This document shows positions 24,740-36,131 of a stretch of DNA of 64,000 bases, in pieces. Position 1 is the stretch's first letter. Each line of letters opens with the position of its first letter. The notes under the pieces are model-generated. The model was not told the origin of the DNA. It did not search any database and was given only the letters and a program-made list of their open reading frames with translations. This stretch comes from Hyalella azteca (Eukaryota; Arthropoda; Malacostraca; Amphipoda; Hyalellidae), in assembly GCF_000764305.2 (NCBI RefSeq), contig NW_025944223.1, forward strand, positions 44,562 through 108,561, read 5' to 3'. A program made the position numbers and the translations under genes.

Positions 24740-27700
24740 CAGCACAGGAGTGGCTATAGGAATTTCGGTCAACGTGCGAAATCATACTAACTCATTTACC
24801 GTGGGTAAATGAGGACATCACGTAAAGGAGATGAAATCTGGTTGTGAATAGTTTTGTTCATTGACAGCACCGCAATCTATTAGTGAAAGCTTATCGCTTT
24901 TGTCGCCACATGGGAAACTAAGCTAGGAAATAGTGTACTGTGTGAGCTTCCATTCGGGCATTGCAAATTTAACGTTATTTCCCTCTGCTTCTTCCCAAAC
25001 TTTTTTGTCCGCTTTAACATGATTTTACCTTTTGTCATGTGACGGTAACCTTAGTTACCCGGTCATTGGATACGAATAGCACTCACCACGATTGATGTAA
25101 CAGCTGACAAATGAGTAATTGCGTTGAATGGGAAAGTAAATGCACACGTTTAAATTTGAACGGTTTTTAAGCCCGTTTATGAAGGTTGACTGCGTCGTAC
25201 AATATGAATCATGTCACTCTGATGACCGGGTAGTGTCGCTATAGAAACACACAACTCTCGCATGGCTCTGACAGCGAGGTTCGGGTTTGAATGTCGCAGT
25301 TTCCGGAGAAAGATGCCTGCTCAGCAAACTGAGAATTGAAGCTCTCAGGGCCCGGAACCAAGCGTCGTCGTAGGATGGTTAATGTCTTCGTGTCTAATGG
25401 CTTTCTCGGTCCCCATGCAAAAACTGAAATATTCTAGAGGACGCTAAATAAATTATTCTTGTGATTCTGGTCAAATAAAGTTTGTTCAAAAGAATAATTG
25501 ACTGAATAGTTTTTTTCGAGTCATCCTTGTATCTATGATTGAACATTATTTAATCATTAAATAAGTGAATATCGATTCTGCAATCTAAACTCTACATATT
25601 CCCAATTTTAGCTACAACAATCTTATTATATTGTGAAAATCTACAATCCGTATCTGATGAGCGAGTTGAAATCCAATAGCTACAGTAATCAAACCTATTC
25701 CACATTCTACTCAAATACAGTGCAAGCTAAACATGAGTCAAGTGAGCCGAAGTGGTAAGCAATTTTATTCCGGGTTCTTGATTAATAAAAGATGTGCGCC
25801 CCCAATCAACACTGGAATATTGAGCGTACAAACCAACAAAAAACCTAAATCGATACATATAAAAAATATCAAAGCCTCGGGAATAAAAAAAAGCCATGAA
25901 GACTCTTCATGCGGATCACAGGAGTCGAGAATTTCTACCCAGTCTCAGCGAGGTGATGATGGCATGGGCGTTAGCTTAGGACTTGGTCACCATTACGCGA
26001 AGCCTTCGTAATCCGTGATGTAAATCAGCGAACCTGATGCTTGCATTATTCATGGGACCCTCAGCTGTCTTCTTTTGAGCAGACGAGGGGTCCTGCATGA
26101 GCTTCAGTATAATGTTACCCGCCAAAACTGTCTTTCATGCATTACCAAATACAACACAAGATGCACCGCCATTGCGGCTCAACAGCCAGCAAACAGTCGA
26201 CGCCGTCTCAAGGATATTGCACCTTGGAGCTCCCTTGACATCTTACGCAAGAAGATTGCAGTTTTCAGCGACAAGTACCTGGACTTATTCTGCTGAAAAT
26301 GAGGCAAAACACGCCGAGGTTCAGTCTCGCCTACGCCTACGGAAAATATTTGCGTGGGAAGTGTCGGAACAGCATGCAAATTGTACAGGCAAATGAATGC
26401 GGGGAGTGAAGCGAAGAGGACCAGGGAAGGCTATGGAAATTCAAAGGCTGGGCCACTGAAAATGCCTGCGGACGGCCATTTGATCTGAGGGGGTGAGCGG
26501 GAGCAGAGCTCTGTGGAATAATTCTCTTTGTTCATCAGAACCTCCAGCTTTACTGAATTTGTTGGAGGAATAAAAAATACTAGGCTGCTTTATTGTGAAA
26601 AAATTGCCAGTTGCAGATTAAGTTAACAGCTCTACAACAATGTGAATACCAAAATTAAAGATTTTTAAAATTGCATCTCGATACATACGGAACGGGTTAA
26701 GGTGGAGCAAACGTTTTCAAACAAAAGTTTCGATTAGGTATCAACTCACCACAATCTTGTTTGTAAGAAAATTTTCAATAAAGCTCTAAGATAAACAAGA
26801 GGTGCAGTTATCATATTTTTCCCTTTTCAGGACAGATTTTAGACGCAATTTTCAGACGATATGAGCAAAGACGAGACATACGAAAATCTTTTACCGACAA
26901 GCCTGAACGATTGCGCATTGTGATGCTGAAATTCTCGGCTAACTGAAGAACTTTTTAACATCAAAATTATGGGGAATATTAAGTTAGATTTGTGAACAAT
27001 GAAATAAAAAATTTAAAATAAGGACCAGCACTTACCTATATCGCTATGTGTCATTTAGTTGTGTACCTTAGAGTTTAGATAATACCTAACGATAATTTCT
27101 CAAATTAAATAGTTGCGTTTACGATACCACTTACGCCAACGGAGATGACCACACCTAGAAGTAGCACTACTGCTCTAGTCGAACATTGTTCGCATTTGCA
27201 GGGTTCAAACGTACCTACATTGTACGCTCTAATAACGCAGAAGTTTATTCCCATCAAAATATTTTTTAAGTATGATTCAACTCGTATATAATATAAAATG
27301 AAAGTTGACAGGAAAGCCAAAATCTTTAGATTATTCTGTCATAAATTTATTTTAAATGGATCATTGGACAAATAACTATCGAATGACATTTGAAAATAGG
27401 CAGAATAATTCAGTCAAAATACGACTAAAGGTATAATTGTTTGAAAAAATACCTAATTATTTCAAATATCAAACGTTTTTGATATTTGAACGTTTTTGAA
27501 CAAAAATAAAGTTTTTTGAACTCGTAGAACTCACTCGCAGTAAAATTTTAGCCAAATGCAAACTCAAAAAACTTTCGAGTACAGCATAGCAGCTAAGAGC
27601 ATAATAATACAATGCACTGATGTAATAATTTGAATTAAATTAGAGACGAGTTTGGAACATCGTAAAGCAGAGTGTGAGATCATTTGACACATTAGCAGCT

Positions 27701-28560
27701 CCAAAGCTCATACGCCTGCTTTACTGCCTCCATAGTGCGTGATGCGGCCTCTAAAGTGGTTTATTAGGGTCGCGATGGGCCTGCAGCTCATGCTTTTGGT
27801 CAAAAACCTTGATAACAAAACTTTGGCTGATTCACACTTCATAACAACTTATATTAAGGAATAATATACGAGGGTGCTTATCCAATAAGTGCTCTTTGAT
27901 TGAAGTTAGAAAGGGAATAGGCTATGGCAAGAACGCACTCCAAGTTCGCCGCTCACGAAACCGCGATGATAGAAGTCACACTGCTACTCCACTCACGTCC
28001 GCGTGCGCACTGACGACCTCTGAGCTGACAAGCGCCAACCGACTCGGAAGCTTGCGGCGCTGCCGCTGGGTCCTTCAACTCATCCCAAACTTCGGACCAA
28101 GTTTCATAAAGAGAGACTCAGAACTTCGGGAGCTAGCTTATTCAATAACTGAATCTTGCCTTGGAGAATTCGTTCTCCTCACATAACTCTTTACGCATTT
28201 TGGACAGATTTGGTGGCGAAAGAAAGATTTGTAGCTGAAAATTTTTTCAACAACGGGAAGTTGGTATGAAAAATTTAACATATTCTAAGTAATATTTGCT
28301 TATTCATTTATAGAATACAGTCAGTTTTTAAACAAAATAAGCTATATGGATCCCTCACTTATCGCGGGCGTTACATTCACCTCGGCCGCAGTATGTGAAA
28401 TCCGCGATGAGGAATTGATTAACTGATAGTGGGATGAGGAATTCGATTAGGAAATGATCGACACAAGTTTTCATTATTTTGAGCGTTTGCAAGCCTTACC
28501 CGTTCTCTTACAGCCAATCGACTTCCTCGGAAACCAATGAATATTCGTGAATGATTTTTC
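24740..28560. other. no gene recognised
   Basis: Several open frames of 70-100 codons (25733-26011, 26075-26396, 27896-28186) have no recognisable domains. A mariner-end-like sequence at about 27868 has no visible partner. Confidence 0.4.
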
Positions 28561-28772
28561 TTATTAACATTACTTGAGACCCGCGATGAAGTGAGGCCGC
28601 GGAAGGTGAAGCGCGATACCAGGGGCCGTATTATCAAAACATCGCTAAGTGCACGTAGCGGCTTACGTGTGGCGTAATTGCTGATATGAAGACGTAATTC
28701 CAGAGCTGGAGATCGACCCCGCACCTCCTATCCTATCTTGCTTCTGAACTTTAACCACTGGGCCACCCTGTC
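28560..28772 (-). mobile_element. tRNA-derived SINE-like copy
   Basis: On the minus strand the start reads like a Pol III promoter. A-box TGGCCCAGTGG is at 28755-28765, and a B-box-like GGGGTCGATCTCC follows at 28708-28720, about 45 bases on, as in tRNA-derived SINEs. The B box departs from the tRNA consensus (GGTTCGANNCC), so this is a relic, not a tRNA gene. The 3' limit is uncertain. A weaker relative lies at 33340-33442. Confidence 0.55.
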
Positions 28773-29464
28773 CCTTTGGTTAAGGTTTATTGATCTAGTT
28801 CTAGGTTAAATTATCTTAGGCTATGTTATAATGATGTGCTGACAAATTTATAGCAGAAGATTTAAGTACTTTTTTTCTAGTAAATTACAAAATCATGCGG
28901 ATTTCGGTAAAGACTATTGATTTTCTTCACTTTGCTCAGGACTATCCCAAAACATTATTGGCTCGAGTTTTATCTTCGAACGCATTATTTAACTTTGAAA
29001 CGCATTTTCATCTAAAAATTCAACGCACAAACTACGAACTAAAAAATAAATTAATTATTGACTGTAATTATTGAGGAATAACGAAAAACCAACTACATAA
29101 ACAGAAAATTCCCTCCCAAGCTCGTACGTCATTAGTCGATCGTCGAAGTCACAACTACACCCACGACGCACGGAGTCTCTGGCCTGCACTCGCCTCAAGT
29201 AGCAATCGGGAAATAATTGCAAGGTACGCAAGAAGTTTAATCGGCGAAATTTACAGGGCGCCATGACACCCTGGGTAGCCATTGCTGCGCAGCGGCGAAT
29301 TAACTCTTCTGATCACCGGCGCGGTGGAGGGAGTGAGAGACTTGGGGACCGTAGAGACTAGAGACGCCGTCTCGACTGCGGTTCCCTGACGTGTTCTCGG
29401 TGAGAGATCATTAGTGGTTTAATGCTGGTCATTAGTGAGTGTGCCCCTGGTGTTGGTTCTTGTT

Positions 29465-29605
29465 TCAAATACTAGGACTACTTCTGGGACGTTGTATCCA
29501 CCAGTAGTTATACTTGTATACTTCAATGAGGTCACTACGCAGACGTCGATAACTGAGGCGTGGAAGCTTCATAATCTTTAGTCTTCCTTCATAAAGCTTG
29601 CCGCG
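29465..29605 (-). pseudogene. LINE reverse-transcriptase C-terminal fragment
   Basis: A minus-strand frame carries LKIMKLPRLSYRRLRSDLIE followed by VYKY. The RR-RLR-DLIEVYK pattern is typical of the end of ORF2 in non-LTR retrotransposons of CR1/RTE-like clades. Only this tail is visible, and it soon runs into a stop. The clade cannot be fixed from so little. Confidence 0.5.
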
Positions 29606-29984
29606 GATAGAATATAACTTCATAAGGCTTGCCTTATGATGGCTCATGGAGTTAGAAAGCTATAATTTACCCTTCGAGGATGAATGCTCAAGTAGCTTGC
29701 GACGGGTTTTATTTAACAACCACGCGGAAACAGATGATGATATACGCTGGCAGGTTATCGATCTTGTTATGAGTACCAGTGATTATTCCCTTCCATTACG
29801 GACGGATCATTTTGTAACTTGGTACAGATATATAAAATAGAAATCTACGACTTTTTATTGGTGTAAAATTTTCCAAAAAAAAAGAAAACGTGAAATTCAA
29901 AGAAAAAGGCATATAAAAGAAGTACTATGACTTGAATGAGTTGTATCGCTGCCGGACACCTGCTCCGGAAAGCTGTCCAGACAG

Positions 29985-30075
29985 ATACAAAATTATGCCA
30001 CCTACGCGAAGGCTAAGGATTTAGATTAGGAAAGAACTCATTCTTTATTTTATAATGGCAATATACGAATATGCT
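29985..30075. repeat. interspersed repeat family R2, copy 1
   Basis: ACAAAATTATGCCACCTACGCGAAGG and the following CTCATTCTTTATTTTATAATGGCAATAT block match 33125-33210 with scattered differences. Confidence 0.65.
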
Positions 30076-30079
30076 GAAA

Positions 30080-32470
30080 ATTACTTACGGAGTTAAGTAA
30101 ACTTGTAATGATAAGAAAATTATTACAAGTTTTCAGTGAAGCATCAAGTGAGTTATTCATTGTTTCATGAATGTAACGAAGCGAACAGCCTAGAATTGTT
30201 CGTCCGATGAAAATGATGAGGCTCATTTACCTGCAGGGGTAAGGCGCGTAGAACTCTGGAGTAACGGCATGCCTATTTTCCAGTCGTGGAATAACCTCCT
30301 CTCACGTATGGAATCAATGCTCTTTCCTCTGCTGGACGATTTAAAAAAAGTCTATTTTATATTATTCTCCCTTATCTTAGAACTACATTATCAGAGGACA
30401 ACTGAAGCATTTGTTCCTATTTCTGTATTTCTGAGTCGGAAGACCGTGAGCTATTCAACCTTTTGTCAGTGACAGCACCTGACCCAAAATATATTGATGA
30501 AAACTTGCTGGAGGAAGAACGACGAAGAGCTACATGTACCTTTAGAATACCTACCTACCGGTCAGCTCAAGTTTATCCCACCCTGCAATGAATACGAGGA
30601 AAATCAAGCACGGCCAAACCCTGGCTTTTGAGTGGCCGTCAATAATTCGCCACAAATTTATGATCGAGTGTGTCGAGGGACGGAGTCTCGGCAGCGACCA
30701 AAAGCTGAACAAACGCTGGCGTTCGCCCAGCTCTAAAAGGACGAAAGATTGCAAAGTTGAGCTCAAAAAAAAAAAACGGCGCAGAGTTGCGCCCAAAAAC
30801 AGGGAAACGAAAAAGCTTGGGTTGACTTGAAGCTTGGGAGATCCTCAAGCTTTGTTGCTCCTGTCAGCAAATATTGCTAGCTTCATCACAGGCGATACCA
30901 CACATGGCCTGCTGAGGAACACTTGCCTGAGTTCATATACAAAGTGATATGTGTATATTATACAAATTATTCCTATACTATATATGCATGTGTCTGTTTT
31001 TTTTTTGTTCCACGAAGAGACGAGTCCGATCAATCATACTTGTAGTGTCAAATCAATCAGATTTTAGTTTAAAATCAGCATTTGTATCTTCTTTAACTAG
31101 ACTATGCTACTTCCACGCGAGCTAAATTTTTAAATATGCAGTAGCTGACTTTTGAGTCGATGATTTGTTCCATTTGGAAATAAATGTATCAGATTCATGA
31201 ACACGTTGCAAAACTTTTCTATTCATGTGTTTTGAAGATAGATTCCGATGTTATAAGAATTCCATAACACAAATAACCCGAGATTTTCCTCTTATTTTCG
31301 AAGCCATAATTAATTAGTTGTCCGTATAAATCAGAAAGGTTGCAGAGGATTGCAAGAATTATATTCATGCTGGAAAGAGGTTTCAGACCAATCATAGCGA
31401 TGCATTAATGGCGAAAATTGTATTTATTCAGCGTATTTCAAAAATACGGAATAATTATTAAACTTATTATCAGCATAAGATGAAACAATCGTATGTCTCT
31501 AAAGTGTCATACAACAATTTCTATTCTGCTTTTTGTTCGCGTTAAGAAAACTATGCAGCACCATTTGGCGACTGGCCTTCTCATTTCTTTTGTCATCGCA
31601 CTCCTGCTGCTTGTATGGAAATTAAAACAATAACTTATCGCTGTAAAGGAGGACGCTAAATTTTTACGCATTTTGTGTAGCATTTATATATAGCAACAAA
31701 ATATAAAAATTGTCAGCAAAATAAATAAAATTAAAGCGCCACGGTTACATCGATATAGAAAATAACATGAATATAAGAATCAGTTTATAGCCTCATGACT
31801 GCGCTGCCAATTACTTGTGAAAAAATGGATGCATGAACCTTGAAATCTTTCAAGTTTGGTTGCAGATGAAATGGCGTTTGAGTTCCATCACCTAGCGATC
31901 TGACAAGAGGAGCGCCTAGTTTGTATGGAAAATATAGTCCCTACAAAAATAGATCCCAGACGCACCTGTGACGGCAGGTTATTATGCTTTATGATGATAA
32001 TGGCCTGAGCCTGGGTCGTATATCTCAGCAGAGTTGGTGTTTACCACTTTGAGCACCGCCATGAGCTTTAACGAGGCGCACTGCCAAGCCACGAATCTTT
32101 CAGTTAATGTGACTACGGAGTCTTATGAGCTCAAAAAGGCTTTACAAGTCACGTGGAACGCAATATTTTGTCCACTGGGCCGCTCGTTGCGAATATAAGT
32201 TACTGTACGGAACAAAACCACGAAAGCTAACAAAACTAAAGTTTTTGAAACGCGAATTTTGCTAATGGGTCCCCCAAAACAAAATTACGCAGCTGGAAAA
32301 TAATTTCGCAGTGGAGTTAAGTCCGACACTAAAAATAATACAATGCCAAAAGTTTAAGTTCCATTCTTGTTTGCAATTTGAAGAATTGGTAGCAGCTCAG
32401 CTGGAGTGCATGCGCCGGAATTAAAGGCCGCGGCTGCCGACTTCCTTGCCACTCTTCTGTTGAAAAATTG
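30080..32470. other. no gene recognised; one tiny hydrophobic open frame
   Basis: An A-rich run lies near 30765, and overlapping open frames of 60-80 codons lie around 30.55-30.85 kb. A 26-codon frame at 31553-31633 (+) starts ATG and has a hydrophobic core LLISFVIALLLLVW flanked by polar ends. It could code a one-pass membrane micropeptide or be chance. No other feature was seen. Confidence 0.35.
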
Positions 32471-32476
32471 CGACGC

Positions 32477-32987
32477 CAGTAGCCGTATAAGTAGTAGTAG
32501 TATGATTGTTTGCTAGCGCTTCAGCTATCAAGCTATTTCTCACCGGAGGTCAAAATGTAACATCGCCAGCGAGGCGGAAGGTCTCAATTATTCAATATCT
32601 CAAATTAATCATCACCCACAAGGGGCGGAAGGTCTCGATTGCCAGCCCGGTGAAGCTGGCTCGAAAGAAGCAGCGTTAGCATCTCAAAGAGACGAAGTGA
32701 CAAGGAGGGACAGGTGAAAAGCAACAGAAACGAAGACACTCGAACAATAGGTCGCTTACACGGGACGTCGGCCACCCGCACGAGAGAGACAGAAGGGAAA
32801 TGTAAGGAATCTTGCCTACGTAATAACTTTACCCCACAACTGAGACCTACAGTCAGACACAGCGAGCTCAGCGGTGGGGCGCTCAGGAACAATCCCCCTA
32901 GGAGCGCGAAATCCCATAGGACTTGTCACTTCTGACGCGCACAGACACGCGTCAGAAGCCCCCCCTGAGGGGCAGTAGCCGTATAAA
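32477..32987. mobile_element. 483-bp insertion flanked by 14-bp direct repeats
   Basis: CAGTAGCCGTATAA occurs at 32477-32490 and again at 32974-32987. The 483 bases between are visibly more GC-rich than the flanks, and near their right end carry an 11-bp perfect hairpin (CTTCTGACGCG, 8-base loop, 32930-32959). A 14-bp target duplication would fit retrotransposon-type insertion. No coding part is recognised. Confidence 0.5.
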
Positions 32988-33124
32988 GAACTATTGAAAA
33001 CATGCTGGTTTATTTAATTGTGGTGCGAGATATTGACTTATGAGGGCTTTACCTTGATATTAAATTCCTTTACTTAGCTATTGGCGGTGCAAATTGTAAT
33101 ATTTAGCGATGTCAGCATTGATTG

Positions 33125-33210
33125 ACAGGTAAAAAATTATGCCGCCTATGCGAAGCAGTCATTTAAATTAAGGAATTGCTTATTCTTTATTTTACAATGA
33201 CAATATGTTC
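33125..33210. repeat. interspersed repeat family R2, copy 2
   Basis: AAAATTATGCCGCCTATGCGAAG and TTATTCTTTATTTTACAATG match 29985-30075. Both copies have the same orientation. Confidence 0.65.
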
Positions 33211-33339
33211 GTTCAGACCGAAAGACACGTCGCCAATTCTTAAAGTCGCAGAATTTTCATAGCTTGTGGCAGGTCTCGAACATGCAACTAACTGCTGTAA
33301 TATTTCTCTGCTTGGCCGCCACCGAGCGTCCTGTCACCT

Positions 33340-33442
33340 CGCCGATTTTGACCCGAAATGTCACAGGAAGCTGTAATGATCAGATCCACGACTCACAGCC
33401 TCAATCTTGGTACCCTAATATGTAAACACTGGGCCACCATGC
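33340..33442 (-). mobile_element. degraded SINE-like copy
   Basis: On the minus strand GGTGGCCCAGTG (33429-33440) matches the A-box block of the SINE at 28.7 kb. A GAGTCGTGGATC block lies where a B box would be, but it is worn. It directly follows the R2 copy, so the two may form one element. Confidence 0.4.
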
Positions 33443-33739
33443 CCTAATATTTTTCTTTTGTGACATTTCAATCTAATGTGAACTGAAGTGAGAACCTCTC
33501 GAACACTTAATTAGATAGAGACCAGCCGCAAGACCGGCAGCAAGTACGGCCGTAAAAGTGTCCAAGAGGCATTGAGAGAGAGAGAGTCGAACCTGATGGA
33601 AGCTTTGTCGTTTATGGTAACGGATGACAAACTGAAAAGTAATATTATTTCGTGTGTATAACCTATATGAGTGCGCTTTTGTAAATGTTGTAAAGTAAAA
33701 TCAAACTGAGCTTGAATCTACTTCAGGTATGATCAAGAT

Positions 33740-34577
33740 TTTTTATTTATTATTATTATTATATTCTACAAAGCAGTTATCGTGGCGTCTGGTTGAGACT
33801 AACTTCGAGAGCACGTTACACAAGTTTAAACGAGGTCCGCTTTTGATGACGAACGCAGTCGTCTAGTAGAAGGCAGATCCGTCTCGTGCTGCAGATATTC
33901 TTTGAGATAGGCGTCACAAAACCGTCGAGACATCGGAACGTCATAATGGCGACCTTGAACTGCGTGCGCTGCTGTATGCGTAGGCAGTGAAGATCGCGCA
34001 ATATGGGCGTCACGTGGTTGAATTTTCGCTTATAGCCCCTTGCCTGTGCAGCAGCGCCCCTTGCTGGCTGCAGTTTATTAAGTACCGTGGTCGGAAGGCA
34101 ATGGAGTGTGTCATTACCACAGTCCAATCTGGACTGTCGTCGTAGATCGCCAAAACAAGCGGTAGTGCCTTTGACAATGCGATTGTTCATAGAAAGTTCC
34201 AAGTCCTGCAGAATGCCCAGGTTTCGTTCCAAAGATGCAGGCATGACGAACTCCTTGCCCACGCGAACTGGGTTGGCCGGAAGCTGAAGCTGGTGCCGAG
34301 CAATCGTAAACCAAATAAAGGCAGTTTTTGATGCATTGAGGTTGGGCCGGTTGGAGCGCATCCAGTCTGAGACGGCATCCATGCAAACAGACATCCGGTC
34401 CTGCAAGGCTGCATCGTCACCTGGCGCAGGCGCACAAACATAAATTTGGGTGTTATCGGTGAAAATTTGAGGGTTTAAACTATGTGAATCAATTATGTGC
34501 AACACGTCCACAGTATATGACAGGAAAAGGATGTTGCCGAGGACTGATATACATAATGTGGGGTTGGATATTAGCAA
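33740..34577 (-). pseudogene. 5'-truncated CR1/L2-like LINE, reverse transcriptase
   Basis: A 253-codon minus-strand frame (33816-34577) reads as the second half of a non-LTR reverse transcriptase. It has an SVLG-ILFLSYTVDVL block near residues 11-25, the catalytic region FTDNTQIY near residues 39-46, then SDWMRSNRPNLNASKT (about 70-85), LNKLQ and NHVTPILRDLHCL blocks towards the end. The usual FADDTQIY has become FTDN, so the second catalytic aspartate is lost and the enzyme would be dead. The frame begins inside the domain, so the copy is 5'-truncated. Beyond the C-terminus lies an (ATA)n tail at 33740-33765, typical of CR1/L2-like 3' ends. It is on the strand opposite to the SH3BGRL gene. 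Confidence 0.75.
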
Positions 34578-34887
34578 TGAACTATTTTTTAATGAAAAAA
34601 CTCAACTAATTGCTTCACTTTTCCTTGAGGTTCATTATGACGATTATTATTTACAAACAGTGTAAAATGGGTAACAAAATATTTGTAAGCTTTGTAATAA
34701 AAGAGTTATGGTGAAGGAAATTTCAATTTCAGATGAAGATTTTTATTGATGTATTGATAAAAACAGCATAGATATTTAACAACAATTACTACCAGCTAAA
34801 GATAAATTAGCTGAAATTGGTCAAATGGTGAAGTCCCGCACCGAAACTCTGACAGTCCGTCACAGTCGGTGCACCGTGCAGAGTGAC

Positions 34888-35959
34888 CAGCGTTGCCAGA
34901 TGGTATATTTCTATACCAGATTTCACAAATCTGGCATTTTCAGATGGTGTCTGGTGTGAATATTTAGATATGGTATATATGCCTCAATCTGGTATTTCTT
35001 GACTTACTGCATTAAATTCCACCTCTGAAGTTTGAACTTCCTCCAACGTAGGCGTGGATTATATAGATTACCTTCAGAGCGGCGCGACTAGAGGTTTCCG
35101 TCATTTTTTGGAACCGCAAGTTTACCGCTTGATGAAAAAACCCCAATCTAATTGTTAACATTTAACCAAAGGGGCTTAGTGCAATATAAGCACGAGAGTG
35201 ATAATCCTTGATTAATTACTGATCAGTGATGATATGGCCTAGGACGAGTGAGGTTGACGAACCGATCTCTGCGACGCAAGCTCCACCATTTTTGTATGGT
35301 GATTTTGAATTATAGTGTGCCACTTATTGGAGTGCCACTTGCATTCTGGGGTGCCATTCAATATTTCACTGATCTTGAACTGGCTTCCTATTGCATCACT
35401 CGTCTACTTTGACCTGTCTCCAATGCATTCGTGGAGCGAATGTTTTCACAAGTCACTTATGTGAAAAACAAGCAACGAAATAAATTTTAACTAAGGTACT
35501 GGAGTCCTTATTCGGACCAAAAGCTATCTGCTTAGCCGCAACAAGCGATCACACCCGAAATGTTAGATAAATGCAATATGCAAGCATGTACGAAAATAAG
35601 CAAAAGGAAGATGACCTCTTTCCGCGGCTTGCTCATGTTGAGCGAAGGGGAGGAGTGCGGCACTGATAAAAAACGGAAAACGTGACAATGTAATTAAACA
35701 CAGGAAAATAAAAGTGTCAAAATAATCCAAACAGAGGGAAAAATATAACGTGTTAAATTTGGCTGATTATCGTCAAGTTAGATAAATGCACAGTACACAA
35801 GATACTTTTTTTTCTTTTTATAACCAACGTTGCTGACGAATAATTTCATTAGATTTGGCGGTAATAGTCTGCTTTTGAAGAATAGATTTTTTGGTATATT
35901 TCCGGTATTTTGAGCTAGGCAATCTGGTATCCTCGCCGAGAAAAGACCTGGCAACACTG
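34888..35959 (+). mobile_element. decayed hAT DNA transposon
   Basis: The ends form inverted repeats: CAGCGTTGCCAGAT at the left and, on the opposite strand, CAGTGTTGCCAGGT at the right. CAG-GTTGCCA is a typical hAT terminus. Further TGGTATATTT / ATACCAGA blocks follow inside both ends. Flanking octamers are not an exact duplication, sharing only AGTGA. A transposase remnant lies inside. The right end sits about 128 bp before the SH3BGRL start codon. Confidence 0.7.
35370..35490 (+). pseudogene. hAT transposase dimerisation-domain remnant
   Basis: From 35422 the frame reads NAFVERMFSQVTYVKNKQRN and ends at a stop at 35488. The S-AFVER-FS pattern is the hallmark of the hAT C-terminal dimerisation domain, which pairs transposase subunits. 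An in-frame stop lies just upstream and another stop follows, so only this fragment can be recognised. The remainder of the 1.07-kb element does not read as transposase. Confidence 0.75.
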
Positions 35960-36086
35960 CAGTGAGAACACTGCAGACTCAGTCTAACATCGGCTCTGAG
36001 AGTGACAGGTGTGGTGTGCGTGTGGCTAGTGCCTTGAAAAAGCTCATTGGCTACTGGTTTGATATCTATTGTCTGTGTCAAACAAA
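35960..36086 (+). promoter_or_regulatory. putative SH3BGRL promoter and 5' UTR
   Basis: Only about 127 bases separate the hAT end from the start codon. TCAGTC at 35979-35984 matches the arthropod initiator TCAGT. No clear TATA box is visible at the right distance. The start site is an inference and could also lie inside the hAT relic. Confidence 0.35.
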
Positions 36087-36131
36087 ATGGTTATCAAAGT
36101 CTACGTTTCCTTGATATCTTGTAATCAAGAG
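36087..36131 (+). CDS. SH3BGRL coding exon 1
   Basis: Fifteen codons ending GAG before GTAAGG, phase 0. The product MVIKVYVSLISCNQE matches the family N-terminus, which fixes the start codon (AAACAAAATGG context). An 8,059-bp intron follows. Confidence 0.88.

Noticed and set aside
27868..28200. Possible mariner-type element starting TACGAGGGTGCTTATCC
   Set aside because: The start resembles some mariner ends, but no matching inverted end or transposase fragment could be found nearby.
28705..28770. Functional tRNA gene
   Set aside because: A good A box is present, but the B box is off consensus and no acceptor-stem pairing was found. A SINE relic explains it better.
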